The notes: generated by a model not told the origin, from the sequence alone. Positions 22,713 to 32,388 are shown, numbered from the stretch's first letter. The stretch is DNA of 64,000 nt from Bacteroidales bacterium (GCA_017509755.1 JAFWOY010000026.1:1-64000); one strand, 5' to 3'. A program made the numbers and translations.

Positions 22713-23402
22713 TCAGCTGGGCAGATTGTTCTTGCTGCTTTTGAACAGCTCGTACATCGCACTGAAGTCCGTCTCGCGCGGACTTCTTTCTTTTTCTTTG
22801 TCCGCCTCCGGCTGGTCCTGTCCGTCACCGGACATCAGGTAATCGAACATGGCTTGATAGACTTCCAACAAGCTGATGGCGGTCTCCAGGTAGCCGATCA
22901 GAGTCGATTTGGAGAGCGGATAGGTCGTGATGAAAGGATTGTTGAGTTTTTCGAGCCGCTCCGACAGTTCTTTTCCTTCCGCGGCGTAGTCAGGCTGCAG
23001 CCGTTTGTACACAGCCCGGCGTTCGTTGACATCGGCAGGTGCACGGCCTGCTTTCTCATCTTCGTCCAGCACCCACAAGAAATCCTCGATGTCTTCGCCT
23101 GCAAAAGTCAGGCACTCCGCCAGGATCGGAATGATTTCGCGGAAGGTGTCGCCCGGCATGTCCACAACCAGCCGGGTATCGTGGTGATCCGCGGGATACG
23201 GGTCTCCGCGTCCGGTGTCCAGGAAACGTTTGCGGAAATTATAGTAGCGGATCAGGTGTTCCTTGTCTTCCTTCGTCAGTTCGTCGTCACGCAGCATCTC
23301 CAGCAGGGGCGCAACGGCATAGGAGCGCCCCGGAGAATTCTCTTCACTGACGATCAGCTTCTCCAGCAGGTCCTTCACTTTCTTCGGTATCGCCATGGCC
23401 AT
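22713..23402 (-). CDS. Hypothetical protein, charged and helical
   Basis: A 229-residue soluble protein rich in charged residues with no signal peptide or membrane segment. It starts MAMAIPKKVKDLLEKLIVSE; the ATG 6 bp downstream is equally possible. Residues ~40-110 read like a helical bundle, and the C-terminal ~40 residues are low-complexity and acidic/basic (ADKEKERSPRETD). I recognise no family. It lies convergent to purC with zero spacing, and its 5' end faces the next unknown gene. It could be a conserved Bacteroidales orphan; function unknown. Confidence 0.6.
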   Translation of the reverse strand: MAMAIPKKVKDLLEKLIVSEENSPGRSYAVAPLLEMLRDDELTKEDKEHLIRYYNFRKRFLDTGRGDPYPADHHDTRLVVDMPGDTFREIIPILAECLTFAGEDIEDFLWVLDEDEKAGRAPADVNERRAVYKRLQPDYAAEGKELSERLEKLNNPFITTYPLSKSTLIGYLETAISLLEVYQAMFDYLMSGDGQDQPEADKEKERSPRETDFSAMYELFKSSKNNLPS

Positions 23403-23460
23403 TTTTGCTTTACGCGTCAAAAATACGGCAAATCGGGCGAAAAGCAAAAAGATGTTTGTG

Positions 23461-23468
23461 TATCTTTG
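23461..23468 (+). promoter_or_regulatory. -7 element close to the start of the unknown gene
   Basis: TATCTTTG only 8 nt before the ATG at 23477, implying a 5' leader of a few nucleotides at most. Confidence 0.6.
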
Positions 23469-23476
23469 TCTTCGGT

Positions 23477-24082
23477 ATGGATACGCGGAAATACGGAACC
23501 TGCTTTTTCGAGCAGTATGCCCAGATCACGCTCGCGGCCCTGCTGGGCCACGAGTTCGACGATCTGGTGAACCGCGACCGCCCGGACCTTCAGTCCGCAG
23601 ACGGCCATACGCTCGGCATCGAGGTGACCCGCGCCATGGAAGAGAATGCCAAAGCGGCGAAAGAGATGCTCAAAGATGTGGCCGGCTACACCTACGGCTT
23701 GCGCCAGGACGACCGCTTCGGCCAACAGGAACTGAACTATTGGTCGATGGCTCTCCCGCTCCGCCGGATCCTGGAGAGCAAGGTCGCCAAAGTCGGCAAT
23801 CATTTCTATGGCCATTTCGACAAAATGGGACTCTATATCTTCTGCAAGGATCCGCTCAGCGAGCTTGACGCATTCCTGACGCTGCGCCATACGATGAGCC
23901 TTCAGAAATACATGGATAACCGGTATAACCGGCTGTACCTCTCCGAAGTCCACAACCTCTACGTCTGCAACCTTGACGAAGGATTGAAAGACAGTTCCCG
24001 CCTGCTTGTGATCCCTTTCACGCCCGCGCAGCGGAAAGCCTTCTATCTGGAAGCGATCCGGCGTCAGTTGGACGTATCCTAA
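23477..24082 (+). CDS. Hypothetical protein with a possible PD-(D/E)XK-like core
   Basis: A 201-residue soluble protein of unknown family. Residues ~25-60 read RPDLQSADGHTLGIEVTRAM. The spacing of Asp, then Glu within a hydrophobic strand, resembles the PD-x(n)-ExK nuclease core, with Thr in place of the usual Lys. This is only a pattern, not proof. The rest is alpha/beta without clear motifs. It starts just behind a TATCTTTG box and ends 5 bp before the GH125 gene, so the two may be co-transcribed although no functional link is evident. Confidence 0.65.
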   Translation: MDTRKYGTCFFEQYAQITLAALLGHEFDDLVNRDRPDLQSADGHTLGIEVTRAMEENAKAAKEMLKDVAGYTYGLRQDDRFGQQELNYWSMALPLRRILESKVAKVGNHFYGHFDKMGLYIFCKDPLSELDAFLTLRHTMSLQKYMDNRYNRLYLSEVHNLYVCNLDEGLKDSSRLLVIPFTPAQRKAFYLEAIRRQLDVS

Positions 24083-24087
24083 GCATC

Positions 24088-25497
24088 ATGAAAAGAAACC
24101 TGCTCAGTTGTCTGTTCTGCGGCCTGGCCATCCTGGCCAGTGCGCAGCCTTATCCCGACCGACGCCCGGCACCTGCCGACCGGCTGTTCACCTCCCCTGC
24201 CGTAGAAGCCAAGATTGCGGAAGTGGAAAAGCTCCTCACCAATGCGAAACTGCGCTGGATGTTCCGGAACTGTTTTCCTAATACACTGGATACCACGGTC
24301 GAATACACAGAGGATGAGAACGGGATTCCCCGCACGTTCGTCTATACCGGCGACATCCATGCCATGTGGCTGCGGGATTCCGGTGCGCAGGTATGGCCTT
24401 ACATCCGCCTGGCGGGTGACGACCCGGCGCTGAAAAAACTGCTGGAGGGTGTCATCCGCTGCCAGTTCAGCCTGATCAATATCGACCCTTACGCCAATGC
24501 TTTCAATGACGGTCCTACCGGCGGCGAGTGGATGAGCGACCTCACGGAGATGAATCCCAATGTCCATGAGCGCAAATGGGAAATCGATTCCCCTTGTTAT
24601 CCGGTACGCCTGGCCTATGCGTATTGGAAGACCACCGGCGATGCGTCCGTCTTCGATACCACCTGGTTGGAAGCTGCCCGTAACATCTATGCCACGTTCC
24701 GCGCCCAGCAGCGGAAAGAGGGCCACGGTCCCTATCGTTTTCAGCGCCGGACTGAGCGGCAGCTGGACACCAAAGCCTGTGACGGCTGGGGCAATCCCGT
24801 CCATCCCGTCGGGCTCATCGCCTCCTCGTTCCGGCCTTCCGACGATGCCACCACATTCGAGTTTCTGATTCCATCCAATTTCTTTGCTGTCAGCACACTG
24901 CGCAAGATGGCAGAAATTCTGGACACGGTCAACGGCGAGACAGCCCTGGCACGCAATTGCCGCGATCTGGCTTCCGAAGTAGCGCAGGCCCTGCAAAAAT
25001 ATGCTGTTTACAAGCATCCGAAATATGGAAAGATCTACGCTTTTGAGGTGGACGGTTTCGGCAACCATTTCCTGATGGATGACGCCAACGTACCTTCCCT
25101 GCTGGCGATGGCCTACCTGGGGGATGTTCCTGCGAAGGACAAGGTCTACCGCAATACCCGCCGCTTCGTCTGGAGCGAAGACAATCCGTTCTTCTTCAAA
25201 GGCGCAGCCGGTGAAGGGATCGGCGGTCCGCACATCGGCTACGATATGGTCTGGCCGATGAGCATCATGATGAAGGCATTCACATCCTCCGATGACGCAG
25301 AGATCCGTTGGTGCGTCGAGACGCTGCTGCGCACCGATGCCGGCACAGGTTTCATCCACGAGAGCTTTCACAAAGACGACGCTTCCAGGTTCACCCGCGC
25401 CTGGTTCGCCTGGCAGAACACACTTTTCGGCGAATTGATCCTGGACCTGATTGACCGGGGCAAACTGAACGTACTGAACAGTATTACGGTGCAATGA
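24088..25497 (+). CDS. Glycoside hydrolase family 125 (exo-alpha-1,6-mannosidase)
   Basis: A 469-residue secreted inverting glycosidase with an (alpha/alpha)6 barrel. The N-terminal signal ends in LASAQP. The family signature TGDIHAMWLRDSGAQVWPY lies around residue 90, with FNDGPTGGEWMSD and GEGIGGPHIGYDMVWPM further on. GH125 enzymes remove alpha-1,6-linked mannose from N-glycans or yeast mannan. The gene sits directly against the remains of a GH92 alpha-mannosidase on the opposite strand, which supports a mannose-glycan context. Its stop codon abuts that of the remnant. Confidence 0.93.
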   Translation: MKRNLLSCLFCGLAILASAQPYPDRRPAPADRLFTSPAVEAKIAEVEKLLTNAKLRWMFRNCFPNTLDTTVEYTEDENGIPRTFVYTGDIHAMWLRDSGAQVWPYIRLAGDDPALKKLLEGVIRCQFSLINIDPYANAFNDGPTGGEWMSDLTEMNPNVHERKWEIDSPCYPVRLAYAYWKTTGDASVFDTTWLEAARNIYATFRAQQRKEGHGPYRFQRRTERQLDTKACDGWGNPVHPVGLIASSFRPSDDATTFEFLIPSNFFAVSTLRKMAEILDTVNGETALARNCRDLASEVAQALQKYAVYKHPKYGKIYAFEVDGFGNHFLMDDANVPSLLAMAYLGDVPAKDKVYRNTRRFVWSEDNPFFFKGAAGEGIGGPHIGYDMVWPMSIMMKAFTSSDDAEIRWCVETLLRTDAGTGFIHESFHKDDASRFTRAWFAWQNTLFGELILDLIDRGKLNVLNSITVQ

Positions 25498-25721
25498 TTA
25501 AGGCAGCCAGACGATCTGTCGGGCTGAGGTGAGTTGGGCATGCGTGACAGTGAAACCGGGAAGGCGGCGGCCATCGATGGTGACTGCTTTTGCGGAGGCG
25601 GGAGCACATTTTCCGTCCCCATAAACAGATTCACGTAGCGGCTGTTGTCCCTGGCCTGCGCAGAGAAGCACACGGCTAAGCTGACCCAAAGGGCGCAGAA
25701 GGGATTGATCCAGGATTTCAT
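25498..25721 (-). pseudogene. Remnant of a GH92 alpha-mannosidase (ends only)
   Basis: About 224 bp. One frame starts MKSWINPFCALWVSLAVCFS, a signal peptide, then ARDNSRYVNLFMGTENV, which is the GH92 N-terminal pattern (YVNPFIGT). A second frame, shifted relative to the first, ends VTIDGRRLPGFTVTHAQL then RQIVWLP and a stop, resembling the GH92 C terminus (small beta domain with a His loop). Full GH92 proteins are ~700-760 residues, so about 2 kb of the middle appears deleted and the ends joined out of frame near 25590. The neighbouring GH125 gene fits a former mannan-degradation pair. The family call rests on pattern memory. Confidence 0.6.
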
Positions 25722-25766
25722 CGGCAGTACTTTTTCACGAAGATAGCAAATATTCCCTACATTCGT

Positions 25767-25774
25767 TATCTTTG
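25767..25774 (+). promoter_or_regulatory. -7 element touching the helicase start codon
   Basis: TATCTTTG, 4 nt before the ATG at 25779. The transcription start would fall at or beside the ATG, giving a leaderless mRNA. Confidence 0.65.
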
Positions 25775-25778
25775 CAAT

Positions 25779-28700
25779 ATGGCACTGGAAGTAACCCTTT
25801 CTTATACGCCGGTCGTGAATTTTGCGATGCAGCAGAACCATGCACCAGTCCTGCGCGAGATCCGGCTTTTGAACGCCTCGGAGAAGGAACTCCGTGACCT
25901 TGACATTTGCATGGCCTTCGAACCGGCCTTCGCTTATGGGTACACCGCGCACCTGGAAACCATTGCGCCTGGATGCGAGGAATGTATCTCTCCGCTGCCC
26001 GTTGTCTTTTCCACGGCGTTCCTTTCCAACTTGACCGAGCGGGTAGAAGGGGTAATCCGGCTGACTGTGCGCACGGGTGACGAGGAACTTGCCCAGCAGG
26101 AACATCCCATTGCCGTGCTCGCTTTCAACGAATGGGGCGGTTCGAACGTGCTGCCGGAGATGCTGGCGGCTTTTGCGACGCCCAACCATCCTGAAGTGTC
26201 GCGCCTCATCAAGCGGGCTTCCGAGATTCTCGGGCAATGGACGGGCAGTCCGTCTCTCGACGAATACCAGACCCGCGATCCCAACCGGGTCAAAAAGCAA
26301 ATGGCTGCCCTCTATCAGGCCATCTGGGAAAAAGAGATTGCCTACAGCACCCTACCGGCCAGTTTCGAAGCATCCGGCCAGCGGATCCGGCTTGTCGAAG
26401 AGCTGATTGCCAACAAACTCGGCACTTGCCTGGATATGACGATGCTCTATGCCGGCTGTCTGGAGGCCATGGGTATTCACCCGCTGGTCGTGTTTCACAA
26501 AGGCCATTCGTACGCAGGAGGCTGGCTGGTGATGGATTCCTTCGCCGATTCGATCAATGACGATCCAGCCCTGCTGACCAAGCGGATGGCCGACGGCATC
26601 AACGAGATTCTCCTTGTTGAGACCACCTGTATGAATGCCGGCTCCCACACCAGCTTCGATGTGGCCTGTGCCACTGCGGAGCGCAGGCTCGACCAAAGCG
26701 ATTTCCTTTTCTTTGTCGATATTTTCAGGGCGCGGATTGCGCATATCCGCCCCCTGCCCCAGCGTGTCCCGGAAGAAGGCGGTTGGAAACTGGTCGAAGA
26801 CGAGATGGCCGAACTGTCCTATGCAGCGCCGCGGGATCTCAGTGCTACCGACATCATCATTGACAGCCAGACCACGGTTGACAAGAAAGTCATTTGGGAA
26901 CGCAAACTCCTCGACCTCAGTTTGAGGAACAACCTGCTCAACACGCGCCTCACCCAAGACACCATCCCGGTCATCTCTGTCAACGTTGCGGAACTGGAAG
27001 ATGCGCTGGCAGACAATCAGGACTTTCAGGTATGCCCCAAACCCACGGACTGGGAGAATGACGCGCTCAGCGCGGGCGTCTACAAGGCCATCAATGCCGG
27101 AGATCCTGTCTTCGACCTTGTCCGCGAAGAGCTCGCCCAGCACCGCATCCGGACATATCTTTCGGAAGAACGGCTCAAGAATGCATTGAAGCATTTGTAC
27201 CGTGCCTCCCGGACCATCATGGAGGAGAACGGCGCCAACACCCTCTACCTGGCCATCGGCCTTCTGAAATGGTACGAGACGCCGTCCAGTACGAAACCGA
27301 GGTACGCACCGATTTTGCTCTTCCCGGTCGAAATCATCCGCAAATCGTCTTCCAGCGGGTACATCATCCGAAGCCGCGATGAAGAGACCATGCTCAACAT
27401 CACCCTGCTGGAGATGTTGCGCCAGGCTTTCAACATCACGATCGGAGGCCTCAACCCCCTGCCGCAGGACGGCAAGGGTGTCGATGTTTCGCTCATCTTC
27501 AACACCATCCGCCGCAAAGTCATGGAGCAGCGGGGCTGGGATGTCATCGAGCAGGCCATCCTCGGCTCCTTCTCGTTCAACAAGTTCATTTTGTGGAACG
27601 ACATCCACAACAATTCCGATATTCTCTGCCAGAACAAGTTGGTTTCCAGCCTTGTATCAGGCAGGGTGGATGAATCCGTCAATGAGGGCCTGCCCGCAGA
27701 AGAGGAACTGGAAGAACAACTGGATGACGGCGAAATCCTGCTCCCCCTGAGCGCCGATTCGTCCCAGATGGCCGCCATCGATGCAGCGCTTTCGGGCAAA
27801 AGTTTCATCCTCCACGGCCCTCCCGGTACCGGAAAATCGCAGACCATCACCAACATCATCGCCAATGCGCTCTACCAGGGCAAACGGGTACTGTTCGTGG
27901 CGGAAAAGATGGCCGCTTTGGAAGTAGTACAAAACCGTTTGGAATCCATCGGACTGGGGCCCTTCTGCCTCGAGCTTCATTCCAACAAGGCCAAGAAATC
28001 GGCCGTTCTCGAACAGCTCCGGCGGACGACGGAAGTGACTAAGATGCAATCTCCCGAAGCGTTTGCAGAAGAAGCGCGCCAGATCAACGCCGCGCGCAAA
28101 GAGTTGAACGGACACATCCAGTCCCTGCACAGGGAATACCCTGCCGGCGTATCCTTCTACGACTGTGCCGCACGCCTCAGCGCACTGGATGAGGCCCTTC
28201 CTGCCTTCACCTTCCCGATCCAGGATATGCCGGGCCTCACCAAATCCCGCCTTGACGCAGTCCGAAACGCCCTGGCAGCCTACAGCGCTGCCTGCCGCGT
28301 CACAGGCAACCCGGCCGAATCGCCTTTGAAAGAAATCCGGGTCGCGGACTACACGCCCGATGTCGTGCAAGCATTCCAAGATCTCCCGTCCCTCGAGCAA
28401 CGGTGCGCAGACCTGGCGGTAAAGACGAAATCACTCCTCGACGCGGTTTTCGGCCAGGAAGCCCACCCCTTGAAACGAACGGACTACGCAAAACTGTCGG
28501 AGACCGTGGAGATCCTCCTGCAGGCTGGCGCAGCCGATGCCCCGCTTTTCCGCATCGGTGACGAGGAAACTGTCAGCCGACTCGAAGAAGCCTGCCGCCA
28601 CGGCATGGCCCGGGATTCAGCCCGAAAGATAGTCTGTCAACAATATGACGACAGCATCCTTGGGCTTGATGCAGCCTCCTTTGACAAGGAATGGCGAAGC

Positions 28701-31502
28701 ACACTCACGAAATGGTTCCTTCCCAAAGCTTTGGGACAAAATGCACTGCTGAAGCGCTTGCGTACCTATTCCCGTACGGACAAAAAACCGGAGAAGGACA
28801 CCGTCCTTCCTCTCCTGCAAGAAATCGCAGCTTATCAAGCCGAATCGAGCCAGGTGTCCACCCTATCCAATGGCCGTCTCGCTGGAATCATTCGGGACCG
28901 GGGCGAAGCGTGGCCGGCCATCCTGGAAGCCTGCGTCCTCGTCCATCAGGTCAATCAGCGACTCAGCGCCCTGTTCCCGGGTCGCGAGAACCCGGTGCGC
29001 GAGTCTATCGCAACCGCCTTGGCTTCCGGCATGCAGCAATGGAAAGACTATCCCACTTTGTACCACGCAGCGGCAGCGGCTTCCTCCTCCGTTGAAAAGC
29101 GGTTGGAAGCCTCTTTTGCAACAGCTGGGGACGGCTGGGCAGAAAATGTCAGCAGCACCTGCCAGCGCTGGCGTGACGCCGCCGGTCAACTGCGGAGCCG
29201 GATCTTATACAACCAGAAGCGCAATGCAGTCGCGGAGCTGGGGTTTGTTTTCATCACCGACCAGGTCGAAGCAGGCGCGGTTCCCCCCGAAGACATGGCC
29301 GCATCCTTCGACAAAGGTTTCTTCCGCACGTATGCCGAATACATCCTCACCCAGGAAAAGGATCTGGTCCTCTTCCACGGTGGCATGTTCGAAGAGACGG
29401 TTTCCCGCTTCCGGGACCTCTGCACCGAATGGGAGGCGCTTACACGCGAAGAAATCCGCGCCCGACTCTCGGCTCGCCTGCCTGCGCTTCAAAAGGAAGC
29501 TTCGCAGAGTTCCGAGGTGGGAATCCTGCAGCGCAATATCCGCAACGGATGCCGCGGCATTTCGCTCAGGCGTCTGTTCGACATGATTCCCGACCTGTTG
29601 CCCCGTGTCAGTCCCTGCATGCTGATGAGTCCGCTGTCCGTTGCCCAGTACATCGATCCACGGGCAGAAAAGTTCGACCTGGTCGTCTTTGACGAAGCTT
29701 CCCAGATGCCGACCTGCGAAGCAGTGGGTGCCATCTCCCGCGGCAACAGCATCGTCGTGGTAGGCGACCCCAAGCAGATGCCGCCTACCAATTTCTTCGT
29801 CACAAGTACCTTTGATGAAGACAACCCGGACCTCGAAGACCTGGAGAGCATCCTGGATGACTGCCTCGCCCTCTCCTTCCCTTCCAAGCATCTGCGCTGG
29901 CACTACCGCAGCAAGCATGAAAGCCTCATCGCATTCAGCAACAACAAATACTACGAGAACAAACTCCTCACGTTCCCATCTCCCGACGACATTCGGACGA
30001 GGCTCCATTACCAGTATGTAGAGGGCCTGTATGAACGAGGCGGCACCCGGCAGAACCGGGCGGAGGCCCGGGCTGTCATCGAAGAGATCCGGCAGCGGTT
30101 GCAAGACCCAGGACTGGCCCAAAGGAGTATCGGCGTCGTCACGTTCAACACCAACCAGCAGTCGCTCATCGAAGACATGCTGAACGACCTTTTCGCCGCC
30201 CATCCGGAGTTGGAAAAGATCGCCAATGCCTCCGAAGAGCCCATTTTCATCAAGAACCTCGAGAATGTGCAAGGGGATGAACGTGACGTCATCCTTTTCT
30301 CGGTGGGCTACGGACAGGACAAGGATGGAAAAATCGCCTTGAACTTCGGCCCGCTCAACCGAGAAGGCGGCTGGCGTCGCCTCAATGTCGCGGTCTCCCG
30401 GGCGCGCTATGAGATGAAGGTGTTCTCCACGCTCCGTTCCGACCAGATAGACCTGCGGCGGACCGACGCGGAAGGTGTAGCCGGGCTCAAGGCGTTCCTC
30501 GCGTATGCGGAGAAGGGACGTGCTGTCCTGCGGTACAGCAGCGCGGCATCCGCGGTCGGACACGACGGGTTTGTGGAGGCCGTGGCCGATTCGCTGCGCG
30601 CTCGTGGATTTGAAGCCAGGACACACATCGGATCCTCCGGCTATCGGATTGACATCGGCATCGTCAATCCCCATAACACCGAGGAATATGCTGTCGGTAT
30701 CATCTGTGACGGATACAATCACGCCGCATCCAAGTCAGCCCGCGACAGGGAGATCGTCCAGACGGGCATCCTCAAGCGCTTGGGCTGGAAGATTGTCAGG
30801 CTCTGGTGCATGGATTGGTGGAATGACGAAAAAGCTACTCTCGACAGACTTGTCAGCAAGATCGAAGCGGCCATTACGTCCGGGCCGGATGACAGCAGCG
30901 AGACCCCTCCCCAGATTGCAGTGTCTGCGGCGGAAGAGATTCCTCCCATATCGCAGCCTGACGGTGTCCTCATCCCGTACAAAGTCTGCGAACTGCCGCA
31001 GCTGTCCATCGCCCCTGATGAGATGGCCAGCCACGGCCGGATCCTGCAATCCTATCTTCGCAAAGTCATCGAAACTGAAGCGCCCATCAGCTATAATCTG
31101 CTCTGCAAACGAGTCCTGCGGGCCTGCAACATCGCCCGGATGGGTCCCCGCATTTCCGCCTGCATGAACAATATGATCCGGGCCATCCAGCCCCGGTGCA
31201 CTTCAGGTTCGTTCATTACCTACTGGCGGAACGACCAGGATCCAGACTCTTATCCGCACATCCGGGTATCCAATGAACGGGATGCGACGGATATCCCGCC
31301 CCGGGAAACCTGCAACGCCGCCCTCCGGATTCTGGAGGAGCAAGGTGCCCAGCCCGCCGAAAGCCTCGTCCACGAAATGGCCCGGCTCTTCGGTTACAAC
31401 CGCGTCGGTGACATCGTGAATGCCGCCATGCAGGAAGGCATCGCGCTGGCCAAGGGGAAAGGCCTTGTCGAAGAGGTGAATGAGAAAATAAGGGTACTGT
31501 AA
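25779..31502 (+). CDS. Giant transglutaminase-like/DUF4011 helicase/nuclease/DUF3320 fusion
   Basis: A 1907-residue multidomain protein. Residues 1-130 form a beta-sandwich-like region. Residues ~180-300 are transglutaminase-like, with Cys217 in LGTCLDMTMLY and His243 in GHSYAGGW. DUF4011 is at ~370-570 (WERKLLDLSLRNNLLNTR). An SF1 helicase follows: Walker A GPPGTGKS at 680-687, DEAS at 1305-1308, motif VI NVAVSRAR near 1536. The MTES_1575/Vsr-like nuclease domain is at ~1600-1690 (RIDIGIV, then ICDGYNH, ARDREIV, LGWKIVRLW). A DUF3320-like end closes it. Such helicases are common in or near defence loci, but this gene stands alone. The position usually holding Glu (ECDG) is Ile here, so nuclease activity is uncertain. 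Confidence 0.9.
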   Translation: MALEVTLSYTPVVNFAMQQNHAPVLREIRLLNASEKELRDLDICMAFEPAFAYGYTAHLETIAPGCEECISPLPVVFSTAFLSNLTERVEGVIRLTVRTGDEELAQQEHPIAVLAFNEWGGSNVLPEMLAAFATPNHPEVSRLIKRASEILGQWTGSPSLDEYQTRDPNRVKKQMAALYQAIWEKEIAYSTLPASFEASGQRIRLVEELIANKLGTCLDMTMLYAGCLEAMGIHPLVVFHKGHSYAGGWLVMDSFADSINDDPALLTKRMADGINEILLVETTCMNAGSHTSFDVACATAERRLDQSDFLFFVDIFRARIAHIRPLPQRVPEEGGWKLVEDEMAELSYAAPRDLSATDIIIDSQTTVDKKVIWERKLLDLSLRNNLLNTRLTQDTIPVISVNVAELEDALADNQDFQVCPKPTDWENDALSAGVYKAINAGDPVFDLVREELAQHRIRTYLSEERLKNALKHLYRASRTIMEENGANTLYLAIGLLKWYETPSSTKPRYAPILLFPVEIIRKSSSSGYIIRSRDEETMLNITLLEMLRQAFNITIGGLNPLPQDGKGVDVSLIFNTIRRKVMEQRGWDVIEQAILGSFSFNKFILWNDIHNNSDILCQNKLVSSLVSGRVDESVNEGLPAEEELEEQLDDGEILLPLSADSSQMAAIDAALSGKSFILHGPPGTGKSQTITNIIANALYQGKRVLFVAEKMAALEVVQNRLESIGLGPFCLELHSNKAKKSAVLEQLRRTTEVTKMQSPEAFAEEARQINAARKELNGHIQSLHREYPAGVSFYDCAARLSALDEALPAFTFPIQDMPGLTKSRLDAVRNALAAYSAACRVTGNPAESPLKEIRVADYTPDVVQAFQDLPSLEQRCADLAVKTKSLLDAVFGQEAHPLKRTDYAKLSETVEILLQAGAADAPLFRIGDEETVSRLEEACRHGMARDSARKIVCQQYDDSILGLDAASFDKEWRSTLTKWFLPKALGQNALLKRLRTYSRTDKKPEKDTVLPLLQEIAAYQAESSQVSTLSNGRLAGIIRDRGEAWPAILEACVLVHQVNQRLSALFPGRENPVRESIATALASGMQQWKDYPTLYHAAAAASSSVEKRLEASFATAGDGWAENVSSTCQRWRDAAGQLRSRILYNQKRNAVAELGFVFITDQVEAGAVPPEDMAASFDKGFFRTYAEYILTQEKDLVLFHGGMFEETVSRFRDLCTEWEALTREEIRARLSARLPALQKEASQSSEVGILQRNIRNGCRGISLRRLFDMIPDLLPRVSPCMLMSPLSVAQYIDPRAEKFDLVVFDEASQMPTCEAVGAISRGNSIVVVGDPKQMPPTNFFVTSTFDEDNPDLEDLESILDDCLALSFPSKHLRWHYRSKHESLIAFSNNKYYENKLLTFPSPDDIRTRLHYQYVEGLYERGGTRQNRAEARAVIEEIRQRLQDPGLAQRSIGVVTFNTNQQSLIEDMLNDLFAAHPELEKIANASEEPIFIKNLENVQGDERDVILFSVGYGQDKDGKIALNFGPLNREGGWRRLNVAVSRARYEMKVFSTLRSDQIDLRRTDAEGVAGLKAFLAYAEKGRAVLRYSSAASAVGHDGFVEAVADSLRARGFEARTHIGSSGYRIDIGIVNPHNTEEYAVGIICDGYNHAASKSARDREIVQTGILKRLGWKIVRLWCMDWWNDEKATLDRLVSKIEAAITSGPDDSSETPPQIAVSAAEEIPPISQPDGVLIPYKVCELPQLSIAPDEMASHGRILQSYLRKVIETEAPISYNLLCKRVLRACNIARMGPRISACMNNMIRAIQPRCTSGSFITYWRNDQDPDSYPHIRVSNERDATDIPPRETCNAALRILEEQGAQPAESLVHEMARLFGYNRVGDIVNAAMQEGIALAKGKGLVEEVNEKIRVL

Positions 31503-31518
31503 CCTCGCGGCTTCCCGC

Positions 31519-32331
31519 TTAATCCAGTCCGGGCCAGGTGCCGCGGATCTGCTTGCATTGCGTATAGCAGGAAGGGCAGTTGAAAACCTTGTAGTGGTCG
31601 TCGCCGTCTTTGAGGAAGATATCCACGGCACGCTGGTAGGTATCCCATCCGCCAGCCAGGATATACAGATACGTGACTTCTCCGCCGGTAAGCGGCGCTG
31701 CTTTCACGCCGTTCGGTGACGGGCTCATTTCCACGGTATAGGGCTTCGCGGGTGTATAGGCATTGGACGGCACAGCGCCCTTGAGCAAAGCAGCAGGCAG
31801 GTAGCGCTGGATATAGGAATCGTTCTCCGGCGAGAAACGCGAAGCGACAAACTTCTGCTTCAGAATGCCCGTAATCTCGCTCACCGTAGCGGGGCCGTTG
31901 CAAAGCAATTGCAGGCAGCGTTCCCCTACACTCGCATCCCGGGCGTAGAGTTCGATGGCCATAGGGACCATGGCAGCTGTCCCTTGGACGCTCTTGCCCA
32001 GCAGGTTCTGATAGACCGCTTCGAATTCGGCATAGTCCGCAGGAACATTCGAAAACGTGACCGCAGCCGTCGGGGTCTTGAACTGGCCGCTTGTATAGTC
32101 GATCTCACCCGACACCGTATAGGTGTGGTCACCGTAGCGAAGCGTATTGCCTTCAACCACGACATCACTGGCAAGTTTGCCCAGCAGGCCGCCGGCACCC
32201 AATTCTTCGTCATCGGCCGTATCGCCGGCCAGATTGGAAACAACGACGCCCAGGATTTTATGTACATCGTCGCAGCTTGTCAGCGACAGGCAGGCAAAGG
32301 CAGCCAGAGTCATCATCAAATAGCGTTTCAT
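31519..32331 (-). CDS. Putative lipoprotein of unknown function
   Basis: A 270-residue exported lipoprotein with signal MKRYLMMTLAAFACLSLTSC; Cys20 is the lipidated residue. Residues ~60-110 are beta-rich (NTLRYGDHTYTVSGEIDYTS). A helical segment at ~125-180 contains ELYARDASVGERCLQLLC. The C terminus has a CPSC pair and another Cys within CYTQC. I cannot name the family with confidence; it resembles Bacteroidota DUF lipoproteins. I chose the ATG at 32331 because it begins the signal peptide and sits 27 bp below a TATATTTG box. The gene converges with the giant helicase, 16 bp apart. Confidence 0.75.
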   Translation of the reverse strand: MKRYLMMTLAAFACLSLTSCDDVHKILGVVVSNLAGDTADDEELGAGGLLGKLASDVVVEGNTLRYGDHTYTVSGEIDYTSGQFKTPTAAVTFSNVPADYAEFEAVYQNLLGKSVQGTAAMVPMAIELYARDASVGERCLQLLCNGPATVSEITGILKQKFVASRFSPENDSYIQRYLPAALLKGAVPSNAYTPAKPYTVEMSPSPNGVKAAPLTGGEVTYLYILAGGWDTYQRAVDIFLKDGDDHYKVFNCPSCYTQCKQIRGTWPGLD

Positions 32332-32358
32332 AGGGTATAGCGCATTAAATCCAACTTT

Positions 32359-32366
32359 CAAATATA
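32359..32366 (-). promoter_or_regulatory. -7 element for the lipoprotein gene
   Basis: TATATTTG on the minus strand, 27 bp upstream of the ATG at 32331. Confidence 0.55.
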
Positions 32367-32388
32367 CGCAAAATCGGGATAATTTCCT

